Origin: Callipepla californica brunnescens
Taxonomy: Eukaryota; Chordata; Aves; Galliformes; Odontophoridae
Length of the DNA: 64,000 bases
Reading direction: 5' to 3'
Assembly: GCA_023055505.1 (NCBI GenBank)
Contig: JALIRH010000062.1
Location: 2,049,115 to 2,113,114, forward strand
Part shown: positions 44,601 to 56,394 of the stretch, in pieces
Position numbering within the stretch: position 1 is the first letter of the stretch
Layout: every line of letters starts with the position of its first letter
Notes under the pieces: generated by a model
What the model was told of the DNA's origin: nothing
Database searches by the model: none
The model's input: the letters and a program-made list of their open reading frames with translations, nothing else
Translations under genes and position numbers: made by a program

Positions 44601-46202
44601 AGTTGTGTGGGTACGGAATTTAAAGATATGGTTTAGTAATTGATCTGGTAGTTCTAGTTTGAGAGTTGGACTTGGTGTCCCTATTCAACAAAAAGAAAGT
44701 GTCACTGCAGTCTCACTGTGATATTTATGTGAAAGGTACATCAGTCAAAGCTGATCAATCACAACATAGTATAAGTTGTGGCGTGATATAGAGCCAAAGC
44801 CATATTAAGCTTCTGGAGGAAATTTTTTCCCTCTTTTGGCTGAAATGTAATTAATATTTAATCACCATAATTTTATGCATGCAAGGGTAATGCAGCAAGT
44901 ACTGGGATTTGATAATAATATCTCTGCTTTTCACTGAACTCTTACATCTAGACCACAGCTATTTGATGGAAGACCAGAACATAGTATATATGTGTAGAGA
45001 TTTATTACAAATTTAAAGAGCTAACAACTACCTGTCAGTGAATGGAGGTCAGCGTGCCCATCTACAGAACAAATGTCATTGTACACAGAAAAGTATATGA
45101 CGAGCAAACAGCAAATAATGGACAGCTCTAGTCATTCAACTCAGACACTGCCTGTGAAAGCTTAAAACCAGTACTTCCAAAAACAACAAGCAAAAAAAAA
45201 AAAAAAAAAAAAAGCATTTTTTAATATATAATTTGAATTTATTTACCATTATTTCACTGATTATGAAGCCACACATACACAGCTGTATGAGTGGTCAGTA
45301 GTCACTGGTTGCACTTAAGTTGTCTCAGAGAAAATATAAAAACAGCCTTATAAAGGTGCATGTAAGTTAGCAGTGAGGATTTAAGAATCAAGGAGCACGG
45401 TGATCATGTTAACTGCTAAGTGAAAAAGTTTAGTAGATCACAGATTCTTTGCAAACTGATCTCTGGTATTATGTAAAGGGAATAGAAAAGTAAAAAGGAA
45501 AGGAAAAAAAGACCAAAGAGGAAATAGAAATAGGAATGGTAATTGGAAAGGAAAGGGAAAGGAAATGAAAATGAAAATTACTTATGAATGGCAAAAGGTG
45601 AGGTGCTTCTCATGTGCATGTTTTGTTGTATTTTGTTCCTGCAAATTGTCTGACCAACACGATCCTCTACATTAAAAATAATACAAACCAAATCACGAAA
45701 TATTCAAGATTGTTTAGCTGTAGTTTATCAGCATTTTCAGTAAGACCTCATCTACATGAATTCTATTTTTACTGCTTTATCTTGTGAACATGGATTAAAT
45801 TTTGGTGACTTCTATTAATAAGCACTGTGACCTCTAATGTCCTATACAAATCTTTTTTATGTACTACAAAAGTTTATTTTCATTTCATGATGTGTAAATC
45901 ATTTAATTACTTCACATTTGTGCACTGCTGTTGTAAGAATGTTTACACTCCATGTTCTGTTTATATTCACCCATTCTGCAAGGTTTATACCACAGCTGGA
46001 AGAGTACAAACTAACATAACTGTAACATAGTGTTCAGAAATTTGCTTATATGATGCAGCAAACAAAATTGGCAGATATTTCTACCCCTTTAAAACTTTGG
46101 AACCAGATTGTATGTATTTCTGAAGATAACTCTTTAGTCAAAGAAAGGTTGCTAAAGGATTATCAATATCACACTGTTGTTACATATCAACCAGGAACCT
46201 AA
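44601..46202. other. AT-rich sequence with poly(A) and GA-rich tract
   Basis: An A run lies at 45192-45213 and a GA-rich low-complexity tract at 45476-45580. No gene or dispersed element was recognised. The 67-residue frame at 45827-46030 has no domain. Confidence 0.55.
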
Positions 46203-47000
46203 GGAGGAATAATTGCATGCACCAGTACAGGCCAGGGGACAACCTGCTGGAAAGGAGTTCTGTAGAGAGGGATCTGGGTGTCCTGGTCGATGACAGGTTG
46301 ACCGTGAACCAGCAGTGTGCTCTTGTGGCCAAGAGGGCCAATGGCATTCTGGGATGCATTAAAAAGAGCACGGTCAGCAGGTCAAGGAAGGTGATCCTGG
46401 TGAGGCCTCATCTAAAGTACTGTATCCAGTTCTGGGCTCCCCAGTACAAAAAAGACAGGGATCTCTTGGAAAGAGTCCAGCGCAGGGCCACAAAGATGGT
46501 GAAGTGCCTGGAGGATCTCCCCTATGAAGAAAGGCTAAGTGAACTGGGTCTGTTTAGCCTTGAGAAAAGAAGACTGAGAGTGGACCTGATCCAGGTTGAT
46601 AAATATCTGAGGTGGCAAAGTGGTGAGGCCAGACTCTTCAGAAGTGAGTAGAGACAGGACAAGGGGAAACAGCCAGAAACTGCAGCACAGGAGGTTCCGC
46701 ATGAATGTGTGCAAGAACTTCTTTACAGTGAGGGTAACGGAGCCCTGGCACAGGCTGCCCAGGGGGGTTGTGGAATCTCCTGCTCTGGAGATATTCAAGA
46801 CCCTCCTGGATGCCTACCTGTGTGACCTGGTGTAGGGAACCTGCTTTGGCAGTGGGGTTGGACTCGATGATCTCTTGAGGTCCCTTCCAACCCCTATGAT
46901 TCTATGATTCTACAATTCTATGATTCTATAATTCTATGATTCTATGATTCTATGATTCTATGATTCTATGATTCTATGATTCTATGATTCTACGACTCTA
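46203..47000 (+). mobile_element. CR1 3' fragment with expanded octamer tail
   Basis: The plus strand carries the last third of ORF2. The frame 46217-46651 reads DLGVLVDDRLTVNQQCALVAKRANGI, then FWAPQYKKDRDLLERVQRR and [12 protein letters not shown] continuing piece in another frame (46620-46835) reads GNSQKLQHRRFRMNV...VTEPWHRLPRGVVESPALEIF. One frameshift and a small deletion separate them. The 3' UTR has 'gttggactcgatgatctctt' (46856) and 'ggtcccttccaacccctatg'. The tail is about 13 ATTCTATG units (46894-46999), much longer than in the other copies. It is fairly young but 5'-truncated and not active. Confidence 0.95.
46894..46999 (+). repeat. (ATTCTATG)n CR1 terminal microsatellite
   Basis: About thirteen 8-bp units with a few changes (ATTCTACA, ATTCTATA, ATTCTACG). 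CR1 copies normally end in a few units. This array has probably grown by slippage after insertion. Confidence 0.93.
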
Positions 47001-49489
47001 AATTATCAAAATATGTAAAATCTCAGTTATGACAGTCAAACAATTGTTATGAAAGTAAAACAACCTTATGCTAGAAAGGTTTAAAATCCTTTGAGGTGAC
47101 TTTTGTACAATTTTAATCATAGACATCATTATATATACAGCATAATTTAGACTGTGTAAAAATCCACATTATAAAATAAGAAATAAAGAAAAAATATGAC
47201 AATTATATTTTTCCATTTCTAACACAGTAAAAGGTCAGAAAAACAAGCCTTCTATTTGATAACAGCCGTGTTTTCTTTACTCTTTGAAATCCAAGTATCA
47301 ATTAAAGTTGCAGCAGTTAAAAATTATCCATTAATTAGGGCTGAAAGCAAGCACCCATGAAATACAGGTGATAACCATAAATCAGAACAATTATTCTGTC
47401 TAAAAATGCAACATGATCAAATGAGAAGCTATCTACTGGCTGCACATTTAATCTTAGTTTGCAGTGTTTTCTGTTCTGAGGAGACAAATCTGTATGAGAT
47501 GATGTTGAAATGGAACAGATAGGCAGCTCTCAAGGTTATTCCTTCAAAAAATGCGCTCTCAGTTCTTATTCCTACTTTGAAGTAGCATATGGCTTTAATA
47601 AAATTAAAACTTATATAAGTTTCTGTAAGTTTTAGTAAAATAAGTTAGTATAGTCCCTTACCTAAAATTGTTTCAATAAATATTACTGCCTAATGTTATG
47701 AAGAAATGTAATATTAAAAAGTCACAACCTACAAGTAATACACCATTAATTCAAAAGAGAAAAAAGAAGAGGTATTCTGTAGTTTTTCCGAAGTCTTACA
47801 CTTAAATGAAGAGAAACATAAATAGAAAAACTAGAAAGAGAAAGGGACATATGTTGTTTATCACTCTACCTTAAATGTTGTTCCTGTCATAGAAGGACAA
47901 TTAATGATATGACTCAGTTTCTTCTTTACATAAATTTTATTAAACACTTGCCCATCTTTATGTTAAAATGACTCTTTTATTTTGCTCTAATAAATAATAC
48001 TTAGTTAAATAAAATCTTAGAGGATTTCTCAAGTACCCGTTTCCTAATAACATATGGAGGGTTAAATAGGAATTTCTTGCAAATAAATGAGCAGGTCTTG
48101 GGGGTCTTTGAAGAGTATGTTACTCTGCTTCACGAGAATAAATAAAAGCCAAGCATATTTGGATAAAGATTATGCCAATTGTTATACTGCATCATTTTCT
48201 TGCCAAGTGATATCTTTGTCTTTTACAACAGAGAGGTGATGTTCCAGCCCACAGACTATTGCTCTTACTGCTCATTCATTAATGCTTTCTCTTCCCTCTT
48301 ATCCTTTATAACAGAAGAATGATGAAACATAAAAACCTTTGTTACACTTAAGAAAACTGGCATTTTATCATTTATTACTCTTTTTTAGAAGTATTCTGTC
48401 AGAAAACAATATTAAAATAATACTGTATATAGTACATTTATATATATTTTTTTTTCACCCAGCAGCATGCTATATAACACCTCTTTAGAGCAACGACTGG
48501 CTCTGCTCAGCAGTATTAGCTAGAGTGACTAAATATGTTTGTGAAAGGAGTGAAATGATTTCAGAAATTTCTTGATGGTGCAAGTAACAATTGAAATAAG
48601 TCACTTAAGTGATTTAACACCAACAAAGATTTAAATACGTGATAACTTAAATGCTCTTTGAAAGTAAACAATAAGAAAATATTGACAAAAATTTGATTAC
48701 AATGTAAATAATGCTTTTTTATATTCAAAGAACCAGCTGCCTTTTTTTCGGTGATGCAATCAAAAATGGAAGAAAGCTAGATTATTGCCAATAATAAAAT
48801 TATTTTCTAACTATAAGTGAACAAAATCAGACTATTTTTTATCAAAGGGTAGTAGGTAATACTCTAGATTTCTACTAGAAATAAGAAAAAATCACTTAAT
48901 ATGATCAAGCGAAGAGCAAAATCTCACCAGTTTATTTATTGTTTCAGGTTTGCTGTATTAGCATTTCAGTTACTAAAATTTCATTCTATTTCATGTGCTT
49001 TACAAGTGTGTTGGTCAGAAGTAAAATCTTTTAAAAATCATTGAGAATCAGACCTCATCAGATGGAATCTGTGAATAAAGAAGAGTGATACTGACTAAGA
49101 GGTGAGGAGGAAGAGAGTGATACTGACTAAGAGGTGAGGAGGAAGAGAGAAGGAATTCTAAATAACAGTATTTTATCACTTCTCTTTCTTTTTGTCCCAG
49201 GAATCAACTTGAACATCTATTTTTTATGCTACATGGAGTTCTCTGAGAAGAGCTGGAGTATGTATTCAGCTGTATCATAGGTAATTACTGCTCAGTAAAC
49301 ATTCATAGAAATGCATATAGCAGGTAATACTTCATAATGGCTTTTTTAGACTTACTGTCCATTCTTTAGTGCCAAGGTACTGTAAATAAATTTTCAATTA
49401 TATTTGGAAATATTTAATTTGCCTTTTTATATCAAAAATAATTTAACTATGAGGGAAACTAAGTAGAGGAGCCAAGGTTTGGAAGTTCA
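47001..49489. other. AT-rich sequence, one 32-bp tandem duplication
   Basis: Unique-looking AT-rich DNA. The only structure seen is the perfect two-copy repeat at 49083-49146. No gene was recognised. Confidence 0.55.
49083..49146. repeat. 32-bp perfect tandem duplication
   Basis: The unit beginning 'gagtgatactgactaagagg' occurs twice back to back (49083-49114 and 49115-49146) without a difference, so the duplication is recent. Confidence 0.95.
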
Positions 49490-50800
49490 TGATTTCAACT
49501 GTTGGAGGCTAGTTCAGAAAAACAGAAAACTGACATATTTCCCTCCCACTGTAAACAAAGATGAGATTCATGATCACCTGAGGAACCTCGACATCCACAT
49601 GTTTATGGACCTGACAAGATTTATCCCAGAATTTTGAGAGAATTAGCTGATGTAGTCACCAAGCATCTCTCAATGCTATTTGAAAAGTATAAATCAGGTG
49701 AAATCTCTGGAGTCTGGAAAAAAGGCAACATCATATCCTTTTTTAAGAAAGATTAAAAGAATGATCCCAGGAACTACTGACCTGTCAGTCTCACCTCTGT
49801 GCTGGGGTAGATCACTGGATAGATTTCCTGGAATCTATCCTAAGGCATATAGAAGACAGGAAAGCGATGTGAGAGAATCAGCATGGCTTCACCATCTAGA
49901 AAGTGGTGGCCAATATCTACGTGTCTGGAGGTAGATCAGTGACAAGTAATGTCCCCTAGGGGTCAGTGCTGAGGCTGATACTCTTTAATATCTTCATCAA
50001 TTACACCAACAGTGGAGTTGAATGTATACCCAAAGCAAGTTTACTGGTCACACCAATCTGTGGAGTGCAGGAGGGATGGGGTGCCATGCAGAGAGAGACC
50101 TGGACAGGGTTGAGCAGTGGGCCCAAAAGAACCGTGTGAGATTAAAAAAATCTAAGTGTAAGGTCTTGCACCTGGATTGAAGCAACATCCACTACTGATG
50201 CAAGCTGGGGAATGTAAAGATTGAGTGTAGCCCTGCTCAAAAAGATCTGGGGCTACTGATGGATGGGAAGCTGGACACGGGCTGGCAACGTGCCCTCTCA
50301 ACTCTGAAAGCTGACAGTATCACGTGCTGCATGAACAGAAATGTGGATAGTATGTTATGGGAGGTGAATCTGCCTCTCTACTCTGCAAAGGTGAGGCCTC
50401 ACCTGGAGTACTGCATTCAGACGTGGAATCCTCTGTACAGCAGACAGACAGAACTCTTGGAGCATGTCCATAGGAGGGCCACAAAAAAATGGCTGAAGGG
50501 ATGGAATACCTATCCTACAAGGACAAGCTGAATGAGCTGGGGCTGTTTAGCCTAGAAAAGAGAAGGCTTTAAGGAGACCTGAGAGTGACCTTTCTATATT
50601 TAAAGGAGTGCTACAGAAAAGAAGGGGACAGACTCTATAGCAAAGTCTGTGTTGACAGAACAAGGGGAAAAACAAGGTGGGGCTGGATCAGGCCCTGGAC
50701 AACCTGATCTAGATGTGCATGTTGCTATTCATGGCAGGAGAACTGGACAAGATGGCCTTCAAAGGCCCCTTCCAACTCTTAGGATTCTATGATTTGGTAA
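49490..50800 (+). mobile_element. CR1 ORF2 fragment with internal deletions
   Basis: The plus strand begins within ORF2: 'atgtttatggacctgacaag' is the GPDGIHP region, followed by 'gagaattagctgatgtagtc' (RELADVV), the GEVPGDWKKGN region and 'tgacctgtcagtctcacctctgtgc' (PVSLTSV). At about 49910 it jumps to the SGVPQGSVLGP region ('gtcccctaggggtcagtgctgag'). It then runs on through 'aatatcttcatcaattacacc' (NIFIN), 'ttgcacctggattgaagcaac' and 'ctggagtactgcattcagac' to the 3' UTR and 'aggattctatgattt' (50781). The frame 50259-50531 covers part of the C-terminus. Stops throughout show an inactive copy. Confidence 0.88.
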
Positions 50801-50854
50801 TTGTGTATAATCATGTACATGATAGCTTCTTTTTATACAAGAATATTGTCAAGG

Positions 50855-51035
50855 GTGAATCACAGGATCACAGTATTTTAGGGGTTGGAAGGGACTTCTA
50901 GAGATCATCAAGTCGAACCCCCTTGACAAAGCAGGCTCCCTAGATGAGGTTATACAGGTAGGTGTCCAGGTTGGTCTTGAATGTCCCCAGAGAAGGAGGT
51001 TCCACAACCTCTCTGGGCAGCAAAGGTGTACTCCC
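50855..51035 (-). mobile_element. CR1 3' fragment, tail-to-tail with the previous one
   Basis: 'aatcacaggatcacagtattttaggggttggaagggacttc' is the reverse complement of a CR1 3' end. It continues through 'gtcgaacccccttgacaaagcaggctccctag' into the end of ORF2 ('ccacaacctctctgggcagc'). About 60 bp separate its tail from the tail of the plus-strand copy. Confidence 0.88.
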
Positions 51036-52431
51036 AGAGTAGGTTTTCTTCAGGAGAGAAGATGATTTAAGTCATTTCTTCTTGCACCTTTGAAATGTGG
51101 TTAAACTTCTGAATTGCGCGGAAATTTTTGTTCTCAGGCAAGTTATACACAATATAAATATGAGAAGTGTAAAAAAACATAAATAAATTTGTAAGATAAG
51201 TTTATAGATCTTTAATTGTCACTGTCACTTGAGGATACATGTGGCAATCTTTACTGTTACAGAAGACAGGAAAGCAGGAGAACTTTTGAAATCTGATTTT
51301 CCCTGTGGTAGATTTAATCTGCAACAAGTAACAACATTAATGCTTTTCCAGAGTCTGTCAAACCTCCACCTTTCTTATCCAGGAGATTTAAGTTCTGCTG
51401 CTTGTGCTATTTGTTTGTTTTATTTTGTTTTGTTCCTTTTTTGTTTGTTTGTTTGTTTTCATTTTTGTTTGTTGTTTACTGACTTAAGAATGGTTAGAAA
51501 ATTATGTTGATATTTAAAATCTTGTGTTTTGTTGTTTTTTTGTTTGTTTTTCTGGTTGTAGTATGCTTATCAGAAGTGTTAGGGAATGTCATTGCCTGCT
51601 TATGTCTGCTTCCGTGGAAGAGAGAATTAAATACATTAACTTAGAGGTAGTTCTTTAGATAATGTAAAATTGATCAAAAAATACAGAAAAATCAGCACTA
51701 TTGTTGATAAAGGCTTAACAATAAAAAATAGAAAGGAAAACTGATAAGTTACTCTAATCCAAGGAAATTATAATGAGCTATTTTGATTTATGGTCTTCAT
51801 TTTTATTTCACATAAGTTATCTATCTTAATACAAACACAAAACCTTGCCTCTGCTTTATTAAGTAATATATTTCACATTCTGTGGTTTTAAAATAGAGAT
51901 GGAAAAAAAAAGTATATTTGGGTAATGTAGCAGATCATTTGCTTCAGATTAGCAAAAGGTAAAATTTAAACAACTTTCAAAACTGCAAAGTTATTACTAT
52001 TGCTTTTCCTCTCTGTTTCACTTCAGCTTGAGTGTTAAGATGCTGAAAAGTTTTAACTGAGAAAAAATCAAGGAATTTTAGAAATATGCCATAATAAAAC
52101 TATTGATTTCTGACTTTTAAAAAATTGTCAGTGACAATTTCAAGTAGACTTTATCAGAATTCATGTGAGTTTTCATTCACTAAAGAGTTGCCATTCCATT
52201 AACTGTGTACATAAGTTACATTTTTTTCCAGAAAAAAAAAAAAATCATTCCTCAACGTTTGTGAAAATAATTTTAATATAAAGATCAAATACGGCCTACT
52301 ATTTCCTCTTAAATTTCAAACAAGGAAGAAGTCTTCATATAAAGAAGCAGTGTAGAGTTGGAGAAGTACTTTTAACCAAGGTATTTAGAAAGCTGATCAG
52401 TAAACATGATTCATACCTAAATTCAGATTGC
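51036..52431. other. AT-rich sequence with (TTTG)n
   Basis: TTTG/TTTTG low complexity lies at 51408-51475 and 51520-51550. A 93-residue frame (51229-51510) runs into it and ends in Cys/Phe-rich low complexity; it is not a convincing gene. Nothing else was recognised. Confidence 0.55.
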
Positions 52432-52682
52432 TATATAAGTTGCACAGAAAGTAATGACTTTAATACTATTTGTTTCCATGGAAAATAAAACATACAAAGA
52501 GCACAATAAGACTCAGATACAAAGCACTATTTGTCAGTGTAGTCACCACCTTTAGCTATGCATTTTCACTGGTGACAGACAAGAGCCTACATGCTTCATT
52601 CATAAAAATTTTCATGTCCATCTGGAATGTCGTTTGTCTTTCATGTTCCTGTTGTCACAGTTGAAATGTATCACCATTTGTA
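52432..52682 (-). mobile_element. mariner-like DNA transposon remnant
   Basis: 'gcacagaaagtaatgacttt...tttccatggaaaataaaacatacaaagagcacaataa' followed by 'gtgtagtcaccacctttagctatgcattttcactggtgac' matches the 3' end of the mariner family common in chicken (Galluhop type), with the coding direction on the minus strand. It shares these blocks, in order, with 55563-55898. The plus-strand frame 52470-52664 is a shadow. The right end is lost, so no TA target duplication pair can be read. Confidence 0.65.
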
Positions 52683-53054
52683 GGATTTAGAATTTGTATT
52701 TTTATTTTGCAGTAACTTCTCATGCTGAGGTAAACTAATTGTACATTCAGTATCTCATAGATGAAAAAACATAGCTTTAGATAATTTATTAGAAGGTGTA
52801 AGAACACCTTCTATTACTTGGAGTTTAATATCAGAACTCCAAGTACACATAGTTATGCCAACGCTCAGAACCATAAAATACAGACACCTTTTAGACTAGC
52901 TACATATTGTCAAAATTTGTCACAAAAAGGCGTTCTTAACAGACATCACCAGCACAAATCTAAACAGATCAATCAATCTTTCAATCAGATAAAAATCAAA
53001 TTAAATACTATTTTATAGATGAGAATGAATAACCATGATAACTAATGACAGATT
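52683..53054. other. AT-rich sequence, nothing recognised
   Basis: Short unique-looking stretch with no coding or repeat signature. Confidence 0.55.
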
Positions 53055-53185
53055 GTGCAGTAAAGGCACAAAGCTACATCAAGAGGGTTTACAACTAGGT
53101 TTCTTTACCATGAGGGTAGTCAAACACTGGAACAGGCGTGCAAGCTTGTCAGTGCTCAAGTAGTATTTGGATGATGCTCTTAAAT
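53055..53185 (+). mobile_element. CR1 ORF2 C-terminal scrap
   Basis: 'ctaggtttctttaccatgagggtagtcaaacactggaacagg' (53095) is the plus-strand CR1 FF..RVVKHWNR segment just before the ORF2 stop. About 130 bp, with no tail. Confidence 0.68.
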
Positions 53186-54387
53186 CATAATTCTACTTTT
53201 GAACAGGAAATCAGAGTTGATGAACTATGCAGTTTTCTTCCCTTGGACAGAGCATACTTAGAAGGAGTATGTATGTCTGTCTCCAAAACAGACAAACAAA
53301 CACACATACAAACAACAACAACAAAAACCCAAGGGAACAAAACACACACACACAAAAACAGATGATGAAGGCAGCTATTTGTTGAAACAAGAGTTCATTT
53401 TTTTTAAATTGTCTTCAGATAAATGTCTGGTTGTCACAGGTGTCACAAATCAGGACTTCATAAAAAACGAGAAAAAACTCTCATATATTCTGAATTTTGA
53501 TACTCCTGTCATATACTTCTATGATATTAATGTATTCAGTAAACATATTAATTTTAAGCCTTGTGTAAAATAAGATAGTGATAAGGAAAGATATCTATGT
53601 AAACTAATTAACTGAATTTTGAAAAACCATTCTGAGACAAAGGGTTATCTTCACTTTCCTAGGAATAGATGTTAGGAATCAGACTCTTTATAAGGTGAGT
53701 TCAGTGAAAGCTAGTAAAATCCCAAACCTTTAACTTATCATTTCCTACTTGTCCTGATCTATGGCATCTTCCTATGTTTTTCATGGAAATGAGAAAATAG
53801 CAGACACAAAACTCTTTATTATATGTGGTACTATGAATTAATACACAAAATAAATAAAACATCAAAAATGTTACTAGCACATTTTAGGATTTCATTTTTC
53901 TAGTAAAAATTAACATACTAATAAGTAGGAAACACCAGCCTGGGCAACATGTCGGGGTCTTGTTCTGCTAATATTTGTCCTATAGATTGTTGCCTTAATA
54001 CTTGAATCTAAAATTCAGACATTCCCAAACTTTAGTATCTTTATCTCAGTTTGCTAGCTTAGAGTCCATCAATGCAAAATATCAGATTTGAACACTAAAT
54101 TTAAGTCACAACAGAAACATGTAGTTGGTATTTTGATTTTTAAGCACCATAAGAAATAGGCACTACAGTAACATCACTGCAATATTGTTCTGACAGAATT
54201 GAGTCTTAATTCCTTCCTCAAACTAGATCTGCAAATAGGAATGTGTGTAACAGTTTTAAATACATATAAATTATTTACCTCTATTGAAGACTTTTTTTTT
54301 CTTCAAAGAGCAGAATGGCAATTGTCATTATGTGGTTCAAGTTTTACAGATCAAAAATTATTTTGTTCATCAGCCTCATCAGCCCAA
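53186..54387. other. AT-rich sequence with an A/C-rich tract
   Basis: An (ACAAAC)/(ACACAC)-like tract lies at 53285-53362. The rest is unique-looking. A 17-base match to a primate Alu phrase near 53936 is discussed under rejected items. Confidence 0.55.
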
Positions 54388-54745
54388 CTGTTTATGGGCT
54401 GATTAGGCCTAGTTCCATGACTAATAGGGAGGCGGACCCATGGACCCACACCCCAGGAAATGAGAAGGAGGAAAATGGAGAGCATAGGGAGATGGGTCTA
54501 TAAACAATACAGTAGCCATGTTCTGAGGAGAAAACTGATATAATTGGAATGCTAAATAACACAATATAATTGGAATTGAAGTAGTAAATAAAATGACAGA
54601 GTGTCTGACACTGAAGGCCTTACACTAAAGCTGAAAGCAAGATGGCTAGGGAACCCCCACTGCTCAGATGAAAAGCAAAAGAGGAAGTCTCCAGGACTTG
54701 TTTTCCTTCTGGGTGGAAAACAGAGGTACAAAGAAAAAAAAAAAG
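54388..54745 (-). mobile_element. ERV LTR remnant, minus strand
   Basis: The reverse complement of the LTR 3' two-thirds: 'tttatgggctgattaggcctagttccatgac' (54390) mirrors the LTR terminus. 'ggacccatggacccacacccc' mirrors the GGGCATGGGTCCATGGG block. 'aatataattggaattgaagta' (54562) and 'agtgtctgacactgaaggcc' (54599) follow in the expected order. It lacks the 5' end and a target-site duplication. The 148- and 72-residue minus-strand frames here are shadows rich in low complexity. Confidence 0.78.
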
Positions 54746-55562
54746 ATGCAAAAAAAAAACCAAAAAACAATTTTTTTGAGTCTTAAAACTAAATGACTTC
54801 TATAAGAAAAAAATAGGTAGAAGATACAAATGTAAAAAAAAAGACAGACTGGAGTTGTGCAACAGAAAAGAACACATAGTAGGAGTTGATGCTTTTTCTG
54901 AAAGCTCACTTCTTTAGTTTCCTTCACTGTAACTGTACATACTTGATGGTACGTCAAAAGACTTAGGTTTCTGTTCAGTGACTGGAAATAGGTATTTGGA
55001 TTACCTGGATTATATGGAATTGAGAGTAACAGATAACCTGTTGTAGACCTGTTCATATATGTGCTGTTCATCATATGCAATCGTGCACTTAAGTCTCCCA
55101 CAGAATACATATAGGGAACATTTCAGTCATACATTTAGGAAAGTTACATGTGTAATACAAAAGCAAATGAAGAAAAGTTTTAGTCAAAGGCCTCACATTT
55201 GAGCCATTATTCAGGAAATAGACAGCACTTGTTTAAGCATGAAAAACAGAGGGAAAAAACAAAGGACAATTAATATTACACTATTTGAATATTTCCTTTG
55301 ATGTTCTTCCATATAATCCATCACAAACAGACATCAGAAAGCTGGAAGTTAAAAAATTCCAAGCCCTCTTTGCTACCAGATGCTGTTGTTTCCTTCCCCT
55401 AATACTTCACTTACTTGAACTTTTGAAAAAACAAATTCCATAGTCTAAAACAACCTCAAAGTTCAAAAAACTAGCAGTAACAAATTGAATTTCCAAATAA
55501 CTAGAAGCAGGAAAACTGCAGTACTTACCATAAAGTAGCTAAACCCCATAAGGGGGTATATA
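54746..55562. other. AT-rich sequence, nothing recognised
   Basis: A-rich stretches lie at 54735-54775 and 54831-54843. Otherwise it is unique-looking, with no supported gene. Confidence 0.55.
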
Positions 55563-55898
55563 TATCTAGGTAGCTCAATCACCAATTCCTAATTTATTTC
55601 CATGGAAACTACAACATACACAAAGAGCCCAGTACTACTGTTTTACTATTTTCAGCTGACACCATTTTTCAATGTAGGCACCATCATTAGCTCTGCATTT
55701 TTGCCAGTGATGAACAAGAATCTGTATGCTGTTATTGTGAAAATCTAGACCAGAAGACGTGACCCACTGTCTGTGTCATCACTGCTGAAATGCATTACCC
55801 ACCACCTCACTGTGCTCATGTGCCATACCACTAACATCCAACTCTGACATCATGGGACAATTTAATAAATAGGAGGCATCACTTTTTGAGCATCCCTG
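55563..55898 (-). mobile_element. mariner-like MITE with both termini
   Basis: The right end 'taaataggaggcatcactttttgagcatccctg' is followed by TA (55899-55900). Its reverse complement resembles the left end 'ggtagctcaatcaccaattcctaatttatttcc', giving imperfect inverted repeats, and TA dinucleotides also border the left end. The interior ('ccatggaaactacaacata', 'catcattagctctgcatttttgccagtgatg', 'gtgacccactgtctgtgtc') is collinear with 52432-52682 and with the C-terminal part of a mariner transposase on the minus strand. At about 335 bp it is an internally deleted, non-autonomous copy. Confidence 0.68.
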
Positions 55899-56394
55899 TA
55901 CTATTCTTTCTTTTTAGCAGATCTTTGAAGTGTGGCAATCAGAGAAAAAGGGCTATGTGAGCAATATTCTTACCACTAAAACAACCTTCTATTTGCTTTG
56001 AGATGGTTTCCTAAAAGAAAATTGGGCTAAAAGATTTGGACTTCTGTCTTCAGAATTAAAGAGCATGTATATGCTAAGCACTTTTACAAGAAGAGGCGGT
56101 TTTTTTTTGTTGTTTTTTTTTAAGAAAAAGGTTAGAAAAAAAATCTTAAAAATTATTTAAGTAGTATAGCAATGTTTTTTGGTTTGTTTTTTTCTGACAT
56201 GAAAAGAAAATGATGTTAAATAAAACAAGAAAAATGAAATTCTCTAAATCAAGATAAACACTGAAACAATGTCTGAAAAGCAAATCCATAAGAATCTAAT
56301 TATTCACTTATCTACCAAGTTGTTCTGGCACCCATCCACGATAAGAACATCTGATTTAGAGCTGGTGTTTCTGCACTACAACAGACGCATTGTA
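55899..56394. other. AT-rich sequence, nothing recognised
   Basis: T- and A-rich tracts near 56100-56200. No gene or element was recognised. Confidence 0.55.

Noticed and set aside
53936..53960. Phrase 'ccagcctgggcaacatg' resembling the primate Alu consensus
   Set aside because: Only 17 bases match. Neither the preceding nor the following sequence continues as Alu, and the rest of the window is bird-like. Treated as chance, not contamination.
54664..55110. 148-residue minus-strand frame as a membrane protein
   Set aside because: Hydrophobic Phe/Leu/Tyr runs come from A-rich plus-strand DNA, and part of it lies in an LTR remnant.
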